Shown here: piece by piece, positions 1 through 7,359 of the stretch
Position numbering within the stretch: position 1 is the first letter of the stretch
How the letters are laid out: each line of letters opens with the position of its first letter
Assembly (NCBI GenBank): GCA_018241445.1
Contig: JAFEDT010000018.1
Coordinates: forward strand, 62,001-126,000
DNA: 64,000 nt
Reading direction: 5' to 3'
DNA from: Pseudomonadota bacterium
GTDB lineage: Bacteria > Pseudomonadota > Gammaproteobacteria > Steroidobacterales > Steroidobacteraceae
Made by a program: the position numbers and the translations under genes
Notes under the pieces: generated by a model
Databases searched by the model: none
What the model was told of the DNA's origin: nothing
Seen by the model: the letters and a program-made list of their open reading frames with translations, nothing else

Positions 1-2
1 TC

Positions 3-776
3 GGCATGCAGACCAGCGAGAAGGCCGTGCTGACCTTCGAGCTGGAGACCACCGACAAGGGCGGGCACAGCTCCCGGCCGACCGCCGACAATCCCATCTA
101 CCGCCTGGCGATTGCGCTCACCCACCTCGCGCAGCTGCGTTTCCCGGTGCATCTCACCGCGACCACCCGGCTGTATTTCGAGCGGCGCGCTGCGCTCGAG
201 CACGGGCAGCTGCAGGCCGACATGCACGCGCTCGCCGCCGGCACCGCCGACGCCGCGGCCATCGACCGGCTGTCAGCCGTGGTGGAAACCAACATACTGA
301 TGCGCACCACCTGCACCACGACGCAGATCGAGGGCGGCCATGCGCAGAACGCCCTGCCGCAGCGGGTGCGCGCCACGGTGCAGTGCCGCGTGCTGCCGGG
401 TGAAACACCCCAGTCCGTGGAGAGCACGCTGCGCAACGCTCTTTCCGACCCCCGCATTGCCTTGCGTGTCATCGTACCCGCTACGCCAAGCCCGGAGTCG
501 CCGCCGGCCCCGCGGCTGCTCGCAGCGCTGGAGAGCGTCGTGAGCGGGATCTGGCCGGGCGTCATCGTGTTGCCGCAGATGAGCGCCGGGGCGACCGACA
601 GTGTCTTTACCCGTCCGCTGGGGCTGCCCAGCTACGGCATCGACGGGATGTTCGACGACCTCGATGACGGCCGCGCACACGGCCGTGACGAGCGTATCGG
701 GGTAGCAGCCTTCGCCGACGAGGTGGAATTCACTTACCGCCTGATGCACCGCCTCGCCGCCACGCCCAGCCTGTGA
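3..776 (+). CDS. M20-family metallohydrolase, C-terminal part (5' end outside window)
   Basis: The reading frame is open from the left edge, so the N-terminal half with the first metal ligands is missing. What remains is the lid/dimerisation domain, starting with the GGHSSRP motif and a following NPIYRLA helix, and then the end of the catalytic domain with SAGATDSVF and AHGRDERI, whose His is the usual last metal ligand. M20 enzymes are zinc or cobalt amidohydrolases that remove N-acyl groups or cleave peptides; this one most resembles the carboxypeptidase-like M20 group. It converges on argH with about 55 bp between the stops. N-acylcitrulline deacylases of arginine pathways using an N-acylornithine carbamoyltransferase are also M20 proteins, so a role in the neighbouring pathway is possible but unproven. 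Confidence 0.8.
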   Translation, partial: GMQTSEKAVLTFELETTDKGGHSSRPTADNPIYRLAIALTHLAQLRFPVHLTATTRLYFERRAALEHGQLQADMHALAAGTADAAAIDRLSAVVETNILMRTTCTTTQIEGGHAQNALPQRVRATVQCRVLPGETPQSVESTLRNALSDPRIALRVIVPATPSPESPPAPRLLAALESVVSGIWPGVIVLPQMSAGATDSVFTRPLGLPSYGIDGMFDDLDDGRAHGRDERIGVAAFADEVEFTYRLMHRLAATPSL

Positions 777-831
777 AAGTCCCCGGCTGCTGGCCGGCGG
801 CGCCGGGCCGTGAGCGCCTGAGGCCGGGCTG

Positions 832-2016
832 TCAGCGCTCGAGTTTCGCCGCCACCCGCCGGTAGGCCTCGCGGAAGGGGATGCCTTCGCTGACCACCAG
901 GCGGTTGGCTTCCTCGGCGGCGTGGATGGCGGGATCCAGCCTGATCGCATCGGGCAGGAAGCGCATCGCCGCAATCGCCGGCGGCAGGATGGCGAGGGTG
1001 TCGTGCGCCAGGTCGATCCCGCGGAACAGCGGGAACTTCAGCAGCTGCAGGTCGCGCTGGTAGCCGGACGGCAGCTTGGCGCACACCGCCAGCGCCTCCG
1101 TCAGGCAGGCCTGCGCCGTGGCGCTGCGGCCGCGGATCAGTTCAAACACGTCCGGGTTGCGCTTCTGCGGCATGATCGACGAGCCGGTGGTGAAGGCATC
1201 CGGCAGCGCCAGGAAACCGAACTCGCGCGTGTAGAACAGCAGCACGTCGGCTGCGAAGCGCGACAGGTCGTTCATCAGCAGCGTGATCTCCAGCAGCAAC
1301 TGCGCCTCCGCCTTGCCGCGCGACAGCTGCACCGCCGTGACCGGTGTGTGCACGGTGGCGAACTCCAGCGCCGCGCGGGTTGCCTCGCGATCCACAGACA
1401 GCCCCGGCGTGCCGTAACCGGCGGCGGAGCCGAGCGGATTGCGGTCCACGCGGCGCAGCACCTGGCGCAGGCCCGCGGCGTCGTCACGCAGTTCCGCGGC
1501 GAAGGCGCCCGCCCACAGCGGCACGGAGCTGGGCATGGCCTGCTGCATGTGCGTGTAGCCGGGCAGGGCGGTCGTGGACTCGCGCTGTCCCAGGGCATCG
1601 AGCGCATCGGCCACCTGCATTGCCGCGCCTGCCAGCGCGCCGGTGACATCGCGCAGGTACAACCGGATCGCGGCCAGCACCTGGTCGTTACGCGAGCGTC
1701 CCAGGTGGATGCGTGCGCCGGCGGCGCCGATACGCGCAGTCAGGCGCCGTTCGAGTGCGGTCTGCCCATCCTCGTCGGCGAGCTCGATGTGCCACTCGCC
1801 GCGCTCGTGTTCCGCGGACAGGGCCGTAAGTCCATCCACGATGGCCGCGAGGTCGGCCTGCGCCAGCAGTCCCTGGGCATGCAGCATGCGCGCGTGCGCG
1901 ATGGAGGCGCGCACGTCGTGGCGCACCAGGCGTTCGTCCAGGGCGTGGTCCTCGCCCGCGGTGTAGTGCAGCACCTGCGCGTCCAGCGGCGCGCCCTTGT
2001 CCCAAAGCCGTGTCAC
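832..2016 (-). CDS. argH: Argininosuccinate lyase
   Basis: Splits argininosuccinate into arginine and fumarate, the last step of arginine synthesis, in the cytosol. The fumarase-superfamily signature GSSIMPQKRNPD is intact, as are HLGRSRNDQV and ALPGYTHMQQA. The protein is 394 aa, shorter than the roughly 460 aa of the E. coli type and closer to the compact Xanthomonas form. The start is a GTG at 2016-2014 overlapping the argB stop as GTGA, which points to translational coupling. A longer open frame runs on upstream to 3006, but that part lies inside argB and has no ArgH similarity. It is the last gene of the operon and converges on the M20 gene. Confidence 0.95.
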   Translation of the reverse strand: MTRLWDKGAPLDAQVLHYTAGEDHALDERLVRHDVRASIAHARMLHAQGLLAQADLAAIVDGLTALSAEHERGEWHIELADEDGQTALERRLTARIGAAGARIHLGRSRNDQVLAAIRLYLRDVTGALAGAAMQVADALDALGQRESTTALPGYTHMQQAMPSSVPLWAGAFAAELRDDAAGLRQVLRRVDRNPLGSAAGYGTPGLSVDREATRAALEFATVHTPVTAVQLSRGKAEAQLLLEITLLMNDLSRFAADVLLFYTREFGFLALPDAFTTGSSIMPQKRNPDVFELIRGRSATAQACLTEALAVCAKLPSGYQRDLQLLKFPLFRGIDLAHDTLAILPPAIAAMRFLPDAIRLDPAIHAAEEANRLVVSEGIPFREAYRRVAAKLER

Positions 2017-2948
2017 GCGCTGCCCTGCTGCTCGGCCTGGGTCAGTGCGTTGATGTCGGCGACGATCAGGGTGCCGGTGCCCTCGTTGGTGAACACCTCT
2101 CCGAGGATGCCCTCCGGCGCCTGGTAGGACACCACGTGTACGCGGCGGACGCCGCCGCGGATGGCATCCTCGATGGCGCGCGCCTTCGGCAGCATGCCGT
2201 CGGCAATGCGCCCCTCGTCGCGCAGGCGCTTGAGTCCCTTGAGGTCGGTGTAGGAGATCAGCGAGCCCGGGTCGTCGAGGCTGCCGAGGATGCCGGGCGC
2301 GCCGGTACACAGGATCAGTTTCTCGGCGTTGAGCGCGGCACCCAGCGCCGCGGCGACGGTGTCGGCGTTGATGTTGAGCAGCGTGCCGTTGTCGTCGGCT
2401 GATAGTGGACTCACCACCGGCATCAGACCGTTGTCGAGCAGCTTGCGCAGCACGGTGGTATCGATGGCGTCGATGTCGCCGACGAAGCCGAAGTCCACCG
2501 CTTCGCCGCCCGCCTGCAGCGGCGCGGGCGGGCGCTTGTGGGCCCGCACCAGGCCGGCATCGACGCCGCTGATGCCGACCGCGTCGATGTTCAGATCGCG
2601 GCAGATGCCCAGCACGCGGGTGTTGATCAGGCCGTTGAGCACCATGGCCGTGACGTCGATGGACTTCTGGTCCGTCACGCGCCGGCCCTCGATCATCCGG
2701 GTCGGCACGCCGAGCGCGGTCGACAGCTCGGTCAGCTGCGGCCCGCCGCCGTGCACCAGCACCACCCGTACGCCGAAGTAATGCAGGATCGCGATCTGTT
2801 CCACCAGCGCTCGTGTGATGCGCGTGTCGGCGAACACCCCGCCGCCTGCCTTCACGACAAAAGTCCTGCCCTTGTACAGGCGGATGTACGGGGCGGCGTT
2901 CTTGAGCGCACGGATGGCGAGGGTCTGATTGTCGCGATTCATGATCAT
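2013..2948 (-). CDS. argB: N-acylglutamate kinase (acetylglutamate kinase family)
   Basis: Phosphorylates N-acylglutamate at the gamma carboxylate, the second step of arginine synthesis. Amino-acid-kinase fold features are clear: FVVKAGGG near the N-terminus (usual KIGG has become KAGG), VLVHGGGPQ, the LLNINADTVAAALGAAL substrate region, DGMLPKARA, and NEGTGTLIV at the C-terminus. At 311 aa it has no C-terminal GNAT domain, unlike the fused kinase-synthase of Xanthomonas, so it cannot supply the N-acylglutamate synthase step. Two ATG codons, at 2948 and 2942, could start it. If the carboxylase partner downstream uses succinylated substrates, this kinase would act on N-succinylglutamate. Confidence 0.93.
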   Translation of the reverse strand: MIMNRDNQTLAIRALKNAAPYIRLYKGRTFVVKAGGGVFADTRITRALVEQIAILHYFGVRVVLVHGGGPQLTELSTALGVPTRMIEGRRVTDQKSIDVTAMVLNGLINTRVLGICRDLNIDAVGISGVDAGLVRAHKRPPAPLQAGGEAVDFGFVGDIDAIDTTVLRKLLDNGLMPVVSPLSADDNGTLLNINADTVAAALGAALNAEKLILCTGAPGILGSLDDPGSLISYTDLKGLKRLRDEGRIADGMLPKARAIEDAIRGGVRRVHVVSYQAPEGILGEVFTNEGTGTLIVADINALTQAEQQGSA

Positions 2949-2984
2949 TGCGGATGTCCAGAGCGAGCGGGTGAGCGGACACGC

Positions 2985-3006
2985 GTGAGGAAAGGCCTTT
3001 CCTCAC
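2985..3006. repeat. 22-bp perfect palindrome between argF' and argB
   Basis: Arms GTGAGGAAAGG and CCTTTCCTCAC are exact inverse complements with no spacer. In leftward mRNA this can fold as a 9-bp stem closing a GGCC tetraloop. It sits in the only sizeable gap (85 bp) of an otherwise tightly packed operon. It could be an RNA processing or attenuation hairpin or a protein site; the sequence has no U-run for a classical terminator. Confidence 0.7.
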
Positions 3007-3033
3007 TCGGGGACGCGATCTGCCAGGGGACTC

Positions 3034-4050
3034 TCATGACGACAGCAGTGCGTGCAGCACCGCCATCTGCGCCGGCAGGCGGTTATACGCTTCGCGTTGC
3101 ACGGCGCTGCGTGGCCCGTCGAGGACCTCGTCGGCAATAGCGGTGTTGCGGCGCACCGGCAGGCAGTGCATTACGCGGCAGTCCGGCGCGGCGTGCTTGA
3201 ACCAGCCCTCGCGTACGCACCAGTCGCGCAGTCCCTGCCGCAGGCGCGCGTCCTCGGCGGCGTCGCCGTAGGCCTCCGTCGCGCCCCATTCCTTGGCGTA
3301 CAGCACCTGCGTGCCGTTGAGCGCGTCGGCGCGGTCGGCGGTCTCGCGCACCGAGCCGCCCGAGAGCGTGGCGGCCTGTCGTGCCCGGTCCATGATGGCC
3401 GCCGGCAGCGCGAAGCCCTCGGGACGCAGCACGGTCACGTCCATGCCGCGCAGCGCCGCCATGTGCAGCGCCGCCGCCGGCACCGCCAGCGGCAGGGCGC
3501 GCGGGTGCCACACCCACGAGAGCACGAAGCGCCCGCGCTGCGGGATCGCGAGTTCGTCCAGGGTCTTCCAGTCGGCGAGCGCCTGGCAGGGGTGGTTGAC
3601 CGCCGACTCCATGTTGATGAGCGGCTTGTCGACCAGCGCGGCCATGTCGTTGAAGGTGGTCTCCGCCAGGTCGTGCGCGAGGTCGGTGCCCTGCGCGAAG
3701 GCGCGGATGCCGAGCGCGTCGCAGTAGGAGGCCAGTACCGGGATGCCCTCGCGGATGTGTTCGGCGGCCGCGCCGTCCATGACGACGCCGCGCCGTGTCT
3801 CGAGTTGCCAGGTTCCCTGTCCGGGGCTGATGACAAAGGAGCTGCCGCCCAGGCGGGTCATGGCGGCCTGGAACGAGGCGAGCGTACGCAACGAAGGATT
3901 GAAGAACAGCAGGCCCAGGATGCGGCCCGCGAGCGCACGCGGCTCGGGGTGTCGCTCCAGCCGCGCGGCCAGGGCGAGCAGCTCCAGCACTTCCTCGCGT
4001 GTCAGGTCCGCGAGATCCAGGAAACGTTGCAACTTCTGGCTCGTGCTCAC
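3034..4050 (-). CDS. argF': N-acylornithine carbamoyltransferase, predicted N-succinylornithine type
   Basis: Transfers a carbamoyl group from carbamoyl phosphate to N-acylornithine, giving N-acylcitrulline. Family marks are the carbamoyl-phosphate motif FFNPSLRT (residues 49-56), NHPCQ, and HCLPVRRN, which with RRN marks the N-acylornithine branch. At the specificity position (X. campestris Glu92, Bacteroides fragilis Pro90) the segment MDGAAAEH places Ala96. Published mutagenesis of the acetylornithine enzyme, as I recall it, shows that Pro, Ser, Val or Ala here changes preference to N-succinylornithine. Surrounding sequence (WQLETRRGVVMDG) also looks closer to the Bacteroides type. GTG start at 4050 overlaps the argD stop as GTGA. 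Succinyl specificity is inferred, family membership is firm. Confidence 0.88.
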   Translation of the reverse strand: MSTSQKLQRFLDLADLTREEVLELLALAARLERHPEPRALAGRILGLLFFNPSLRTLASFQAAMTRLGGSSFVISPGQGTWQLETRRGVVMDGAAAEHIREGIPVLASYCDALGIRAFAQGTDLAHDLAETTFNDMAALVDKPLINMESAVNHPCQALADWKTLDELAIPQRGRFVLSWVWHPRALPLAVPAAALHMAALRGMDVTVLRPEGFALPAAIMDRARQAATLSGGSVRETADRADALNGTQVLYAKEWGATEAYGDAAEDARLRQGLRDWCVREGWFKHAAPDCRVMHCLPVRRNTAIADEVLDGPRSAVQREAYNRLPAQMAVLHALLSS

Positions 4051-5180
4051 GGCGGCAGTTCCCGCAGCGCATCGGCGAGCATGTCGACGTGCTCATCCTC
4101 CAGGATGTACGGCGGCAGCAGGCGCAGCACCTGCGGGTCGCTGGAGCCGCCGGCCAGGATTCCCGCCTCCAGCAGTTGCGCCTGCACCTGTTTCACCGGG
4201 CGCGAGGTGCGCAGGCCGACCAGCAGGCCCGCGCCCTGGTGGGCGATCACCGGGCCGGTGACGCAACGCGCGCGAATCAACTCACCCAGGTGGCGCACGC
4301 GCGCCAGCAGTCCCTGTGACTCGATCGCCTCCAGCACAGCGCAGATCGCGGCGCAGGCCATCGGGCCGCCACCGAAGGTGGTGCCGAGCGACTCAGGTGT
4401 CAGGCTCGCCGACAGTGCGGCACTGAGCAGCAGGGCGGCGCAGGGAAAGCCGTTGCCGAGGGCCTTGGCGGCCGTGAGCATGTCCGGCATGACGCCGTGC
4501 AGGTTGGCGGCGAAGGGATGGCCGGTGCGTCCGACGCCGCACTGCACCTCGTCGAAGATCAAGAGCGCGCCGGTCTCATTGCAGCGCTGCCGCAGCGCGC
4601 GCAGGAACGGCGCGCCCAGGTCGATCGCACCCGCGAGCCCCTGCACCGGTTCGACGATGACCGCCGCGGTATCGGCGGTTACCTGCCTGGCCACCGCGGC
4701 CGTGTCGCCGCGCGCAATGAAATCGACATCGAAGGGCGTGCGCGGAAAGGCGTACCACTTCGCCGCCGCGCCCCAGGTGACGGCCCCCGCTGCGGCGGTG
4801 CGGCCATGGAACGCGCCCTCGACGGCCGCCACCCTGGTGCGCCCGGTGCGGCGCAGTGCCAGGCGCAGCGCGTTCTCGTTGGCTTCCGCTCCGCTGTTGA
4901 CGAAGAATGCGCTGGCAAAAGGCAGGCGCGAGAACTTCACCAGCGCCTCGGCCGCACGTGCGCGCACCGCCATGGCCACCGCGTTAGTCTGGAAGTTGCA
5001 CGTCTGTGCCTGCTGTGCCAGCGCGGCGGTCCAGGCCGGGTGGGCGTAGCCCAGGCCAGCCACCGCGTGGCCGCCGTACAGGTCGAGCACGCGCTCGCCG
5101 CGGGAATTCGTAAGCCACACGCCCTCGGCGGATACGACCTCGATCGGGTACTGCGAGTAGACCGGTGCCAGGAAGTCCAT
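4047..5180 (-). CDS. argD: N-acylornithine aminotransferase
   Basis: PLP-dependent class III aminotransferase converting N-acylglutamate semialdehyde to N-acylornithine with glutamate as donor. NSGAEANENALRLA, EGAFHGRT, LIFDEVQCGVGRTG and the Schiff-base lysine in TAAKALGNG (Lys239) are all present, and the 377-aa length is typical. The start chosen is ATG 5180, 2 bp after the argC stop; a further 24 in-frame codons upstream lie inside argC and look unlike any ArgD N-terminus. It sits between argC and argF', matching the order of reactions. Confidence 0.93.
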   Translation of the reverse strand: MDFLAPVYSQYPIEVVSAEGVWLTNSRGERVLDLYGGHAVAGLGYAHPAWTAALAQQAQTCNFQTNAVAMAVRARAAEALVKFSRLPFASAFFVNSGAEANENALRLALRRTGRTRVAAVEGAFHGRTAAAGAVTWGAAAKWYAFPRTPFDVDFIARGDTAAVARQVTADTAAVIVEPVQGLAGAIDLGAPFLRALRQRCNETGALLIFDEVQCGVGRTGHPFAANLHGVMPDMLTAAKALGNGFPCAALLLSAALSASLTPESLGTTFGGGPMACAAICAVLEAIESQGLLARVRHLGELIRARCVTGPVIAHQGAGLLVGLRTSRPVKQVQAQLLEAGILAGGSSDPQVLRLLPPYILEDEHVDMLADALRELPP

Positions 5181-5182
5181 GG

Positions 5183-6271
5183 TCAGGTCCACCCGGAGGC
5201 CGGTGCGGTCAGGCCGGCGGTTTCCGGCAGGCCGAACAGCCGGTTCATCCACTGGACGGCGCCCCCGGCGGCGCCCTTGTTGAGGTTGTCAATGGCGCAG
5301 GTTACCGCGACCGCACCCTGCGCGACTGTGGCCGAGAGCTGCGCGTAGTTGCTGGTGGCGACTTCCTTCACGTGCGGCGCGCGGTTGCCGACACGCACGA
5401 ACGGCGCGCCGGCGTAGAACTGCGTCAGCGCCGCGATCACCGCCGCCGTGTCGGCCGGGCGCTTGAGAGACGCCTGCACGGTCACGTGGATGCCGCGCGC
5501 GAAGGGCCCGGAGTGCGGCACGAAATGGAAGTTGGCCGCGACACCGCAGGCCGCCCGTGCACAGGCCGCGACCTCGGGGGCGTGCCGGTGATGCAAGACG
5601 CCGTAGCTGTACAGGTCACTATTGCGCAGCGGGTGATGCGTGCCCTCGACCGGCTTGCGGCCGGATCCGGTGCTGCCGGTGACGCCACTGACAAACAGGT
5701 CCGTGCCCACGAGCCCCGCCGCCAGCAGTGGCACGCTCGCAAGCAGGATGGCGGTGGCGAAGCAGCCGGGGTGCGCAATGTGCGGTGTGGGGGAGGCCGC
5801 GAGGTGTTCCGGCAGTGCGCAGGTGAACTGCGCCAGCCGCCCGGGCGCGCCGTGGGCGTGCTGATAGACCTGCGCATAGGCTTCAGCATCGCGAAAGCGG
5901 AAGTCCGCCGAGACGTCGACCACCCTTGGCGCCGCGCCGGCATTGCCGGCTGCGGTCAGCAGCGCATCGATCAGCCCCGCCGAGACACCATGCGGGGCGG
6001 CGCCGAACACCGCGGCCGCTTTCCCCGCGCACAGCAGCTGCTGCACCTCGGCCTGGGAGCTGAACCGTGTCTGCGCGTACGCCGGCGCGAGGTGCGGAAA
6101 GGCCTCGGCCACCGCGGTGCCCGGCTGGCTGTCGGACATGATGGCCGTCACCGCAAAGCGCGGATGCCCGGCGAGCAGGCGCAGCAGCTCGCCGGCGATG
6201 TAGCCGGTTCCCCCCAGCACCACGACCGGGATTGGTTCACCTGCGGCAGTGCCGCCCTCGTGAGGAGCCAC
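5183..6271 (-). CDS. argC: N-acyl-gamma-glutamyl-phosphate reductase
   Basis: NADPH-dependent reduction of N-acylglutamyl phosphate to the semialdehyde. The Rossmann motif GGTGYIAGELLRLL lies at residues 20-33, the catalytic cysteine is Cys170 in HPGCFATA, and the C-terminus has IDNLNKGAAGGAVQWMN, the usual family end. The protein is 362 aa including about 13 extra N-terminal residues. It starts with GTG at 6271, three bases beyond the stop of the preceding P-loop gene, and is followed directly by argD. Confidence 0.95.
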   Translation of the reverse strand: MAPHEGGTAAGEPIPVVVLGGTGYIAGELLRLLAGHPRFAVTAIMSDSQPGTAVAEAFPHLAPAYAQTRFSSQAEVQQLLCAGKAAAVFGAAPHGVSAGLIDALLTAAGNAGAAPRVVDVSADFRFRDAEAYAQVYQHAHGAPGRLAQFTCALPEHLAASPTPHIAHPGCFATAILLASVPLLAAGLVGTDLFVSGVTGSTGSGRKPVEGTHHPLRNSDLYSYGVLHHRHAPEVAACARAACGVAANFHFVPHSGPFARGIHVTVQASLKRPADTAAVIAALTQFYAGAPFVRVGNRAPHVKEVATSNYAQLSATVAQGAVAVTCAIDNLNKGAAGGAVQWMNRLFGLPETAGLTAPASGWT

Positions 6272-6274
6272 GGA

Positions 6275-7357
6275 TCAAGCCGCCGTGGCCGCGGCGGCCG
6301 GCAGCCCCAGGGCTTCGATCACCCGGTCACCGAGTGCGGCGCCGTTGCTCATGGCGTTGAACGCCGGCACGCGCATCTGCGAGGTGATGATCTCCACGCC
6401 TACCTGGTTGTCGGTGGCAGGGCCGGTGACCACGCATGGTTCGATGCCGAAGCGTTCGCGCAGCAGTTTCACGCCGCCCCAGGCCGCGACCGGATCGTTG
6501 GCGGAAAGGATGACGCCGCTCAATGCCGTGCGGATGTCGGCGCACTCCAGGATGGCATCGACGCCGTAGGTTCCCAGGATGCCGTCGCCGAGTTCGAACA
6601 CGATCACGTCCGGCCGGCCGGCGGACAGCTCGGTGAGCATGGTGCGTGTCAGGGCAGGACCGTTGACCCGCGTGGTGGTCACCACGCCCAGGTCGGTGAA
6701 GATGGCGCAGCGGCGCGCGCCCGCGTCCTCCATGGCCAGGATATCGCGGCGCAGGGATACCCCGGTGGCCTTGAAGGCGTCCACTGTCAGCCCGCGGTGG
6801 CGCATGCGCGCGATGATGGCGCAGGCCGCCGCGGTCTTGCCCGCCTCCATGCAGGTGCCGGCCAGCGCCACCACCGGCACTCCGTTGACCTCCAGCGCGG
6901 CCTTGGGATCGAGTTGCTGGTGTCCGACACGGGCCGGGACGCCGATACGCTCGCCCAGGTAGGGAAAGTGCAGCGCCACACCCAGTACGCGACAGTCGAA
7001 GGGCTTGCCCTTGTCTGGGTTGATGGAGTCGCACACCCCGAGCACGCCGCCGATGTTGAGCATCTGGATGACATCGCCGGGCTTGACGCTCTCGGGGATG
7101 TGGCCCGAGTAGCCGAACAGCGCCTTGCGGTGCCCGAGCGCGCCGGCCACGATGTCGCCCTTGCCCAGCTTGGCCATGCGGCCGCTGGTCAGCTCCAGGG
7201 TGTTGTAGGTGGACTTGTTGTTCAGCACCTCCACCACCACCACCACGCCTTCCTCGGCGGGGATGTCGGCGGCGATGCGCACCTCGTGCGACAGGCTGCA
7301 GGCCTGTGTCACCGAGGCGAGCTTGTCCACCACCACACTGCGCATCGTACCGACCAT
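6275..7357 (-). CDS. P-loop NTPase-fold protein of the arginine operon (DUF1611/dethiobiotin-synthetase-like)
   Basis: 360 aa. Residues 1 to about 150 form a domain I do not recognise, rich in beta-type segments (EGVVVVVEVLNN, GDIVAGALGHR). The C-terminal half starts with the Walker A-like GTCMEAGKT and runs through DAFKATGVSLRRDIL and FELGDGILGTYGVDAIL. That pattern resembles the P-loop half of DUF1611 and dethiobiotin-synthetase proteins. It is locked between argG and argC with 2- to 3-bp gaps, so it almost certainly serves arginine synthesis. The operon lacks an N-acylglutamate synthase, and a DUF1611 protein (DgcN) has, as I recall, been shown to be a D-glutamate N-acetyltransferase. An acyl-CoA:glutamate acyltransferase role is therefore a reasonable but untested guess. 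Confidence 0.75.
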   Translation of the reverse strand: MVGTMRSVVVDKLASVTQACSLSHEVRIAADIPAEEGVVVVVEVLNNKSTYNTLELTSGRMAKLGKGDIVAGALGHRKALFGYSGHIPESVKPGDVIQMLNIGGVLGVCDSINPDKGKPFDCRVLGVALHFPYLGERIGVPARVGHQQLDPKAALEVNGVPVVALAGTCMEAGKTAAACAIIARMRHRGLTVDAFKATGVSLRRDILAMEDAGARRCAIFTDLGVVTTTRVNGPALTRTMLTELSAGRPDVIVFELGDGILGTYGVDAILECADIRTALSGVILSANDPVAAWGGVKLLRERFGIEPCVVTGPATDNQVGVEIITSQMRVPAFNAMSNGAALGDRVIEALGLPAAAATAA

Positions 7358-7359
7358 GT

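Noticed and set aside
812..840. Possible hairpin terminator between the M20 gene and argH
   Set aside because: The 9-bp stem has a bulge, no U-run follows, and one arm overlaps the argH stop; such GC hairpins are common here.
3052..5049. Open frame of about 665 codons antisense to argF' and argD
   Set aside because: Its translation has no recognisable domain, and both genes beneath it carry catalytic motifs in the other strand.
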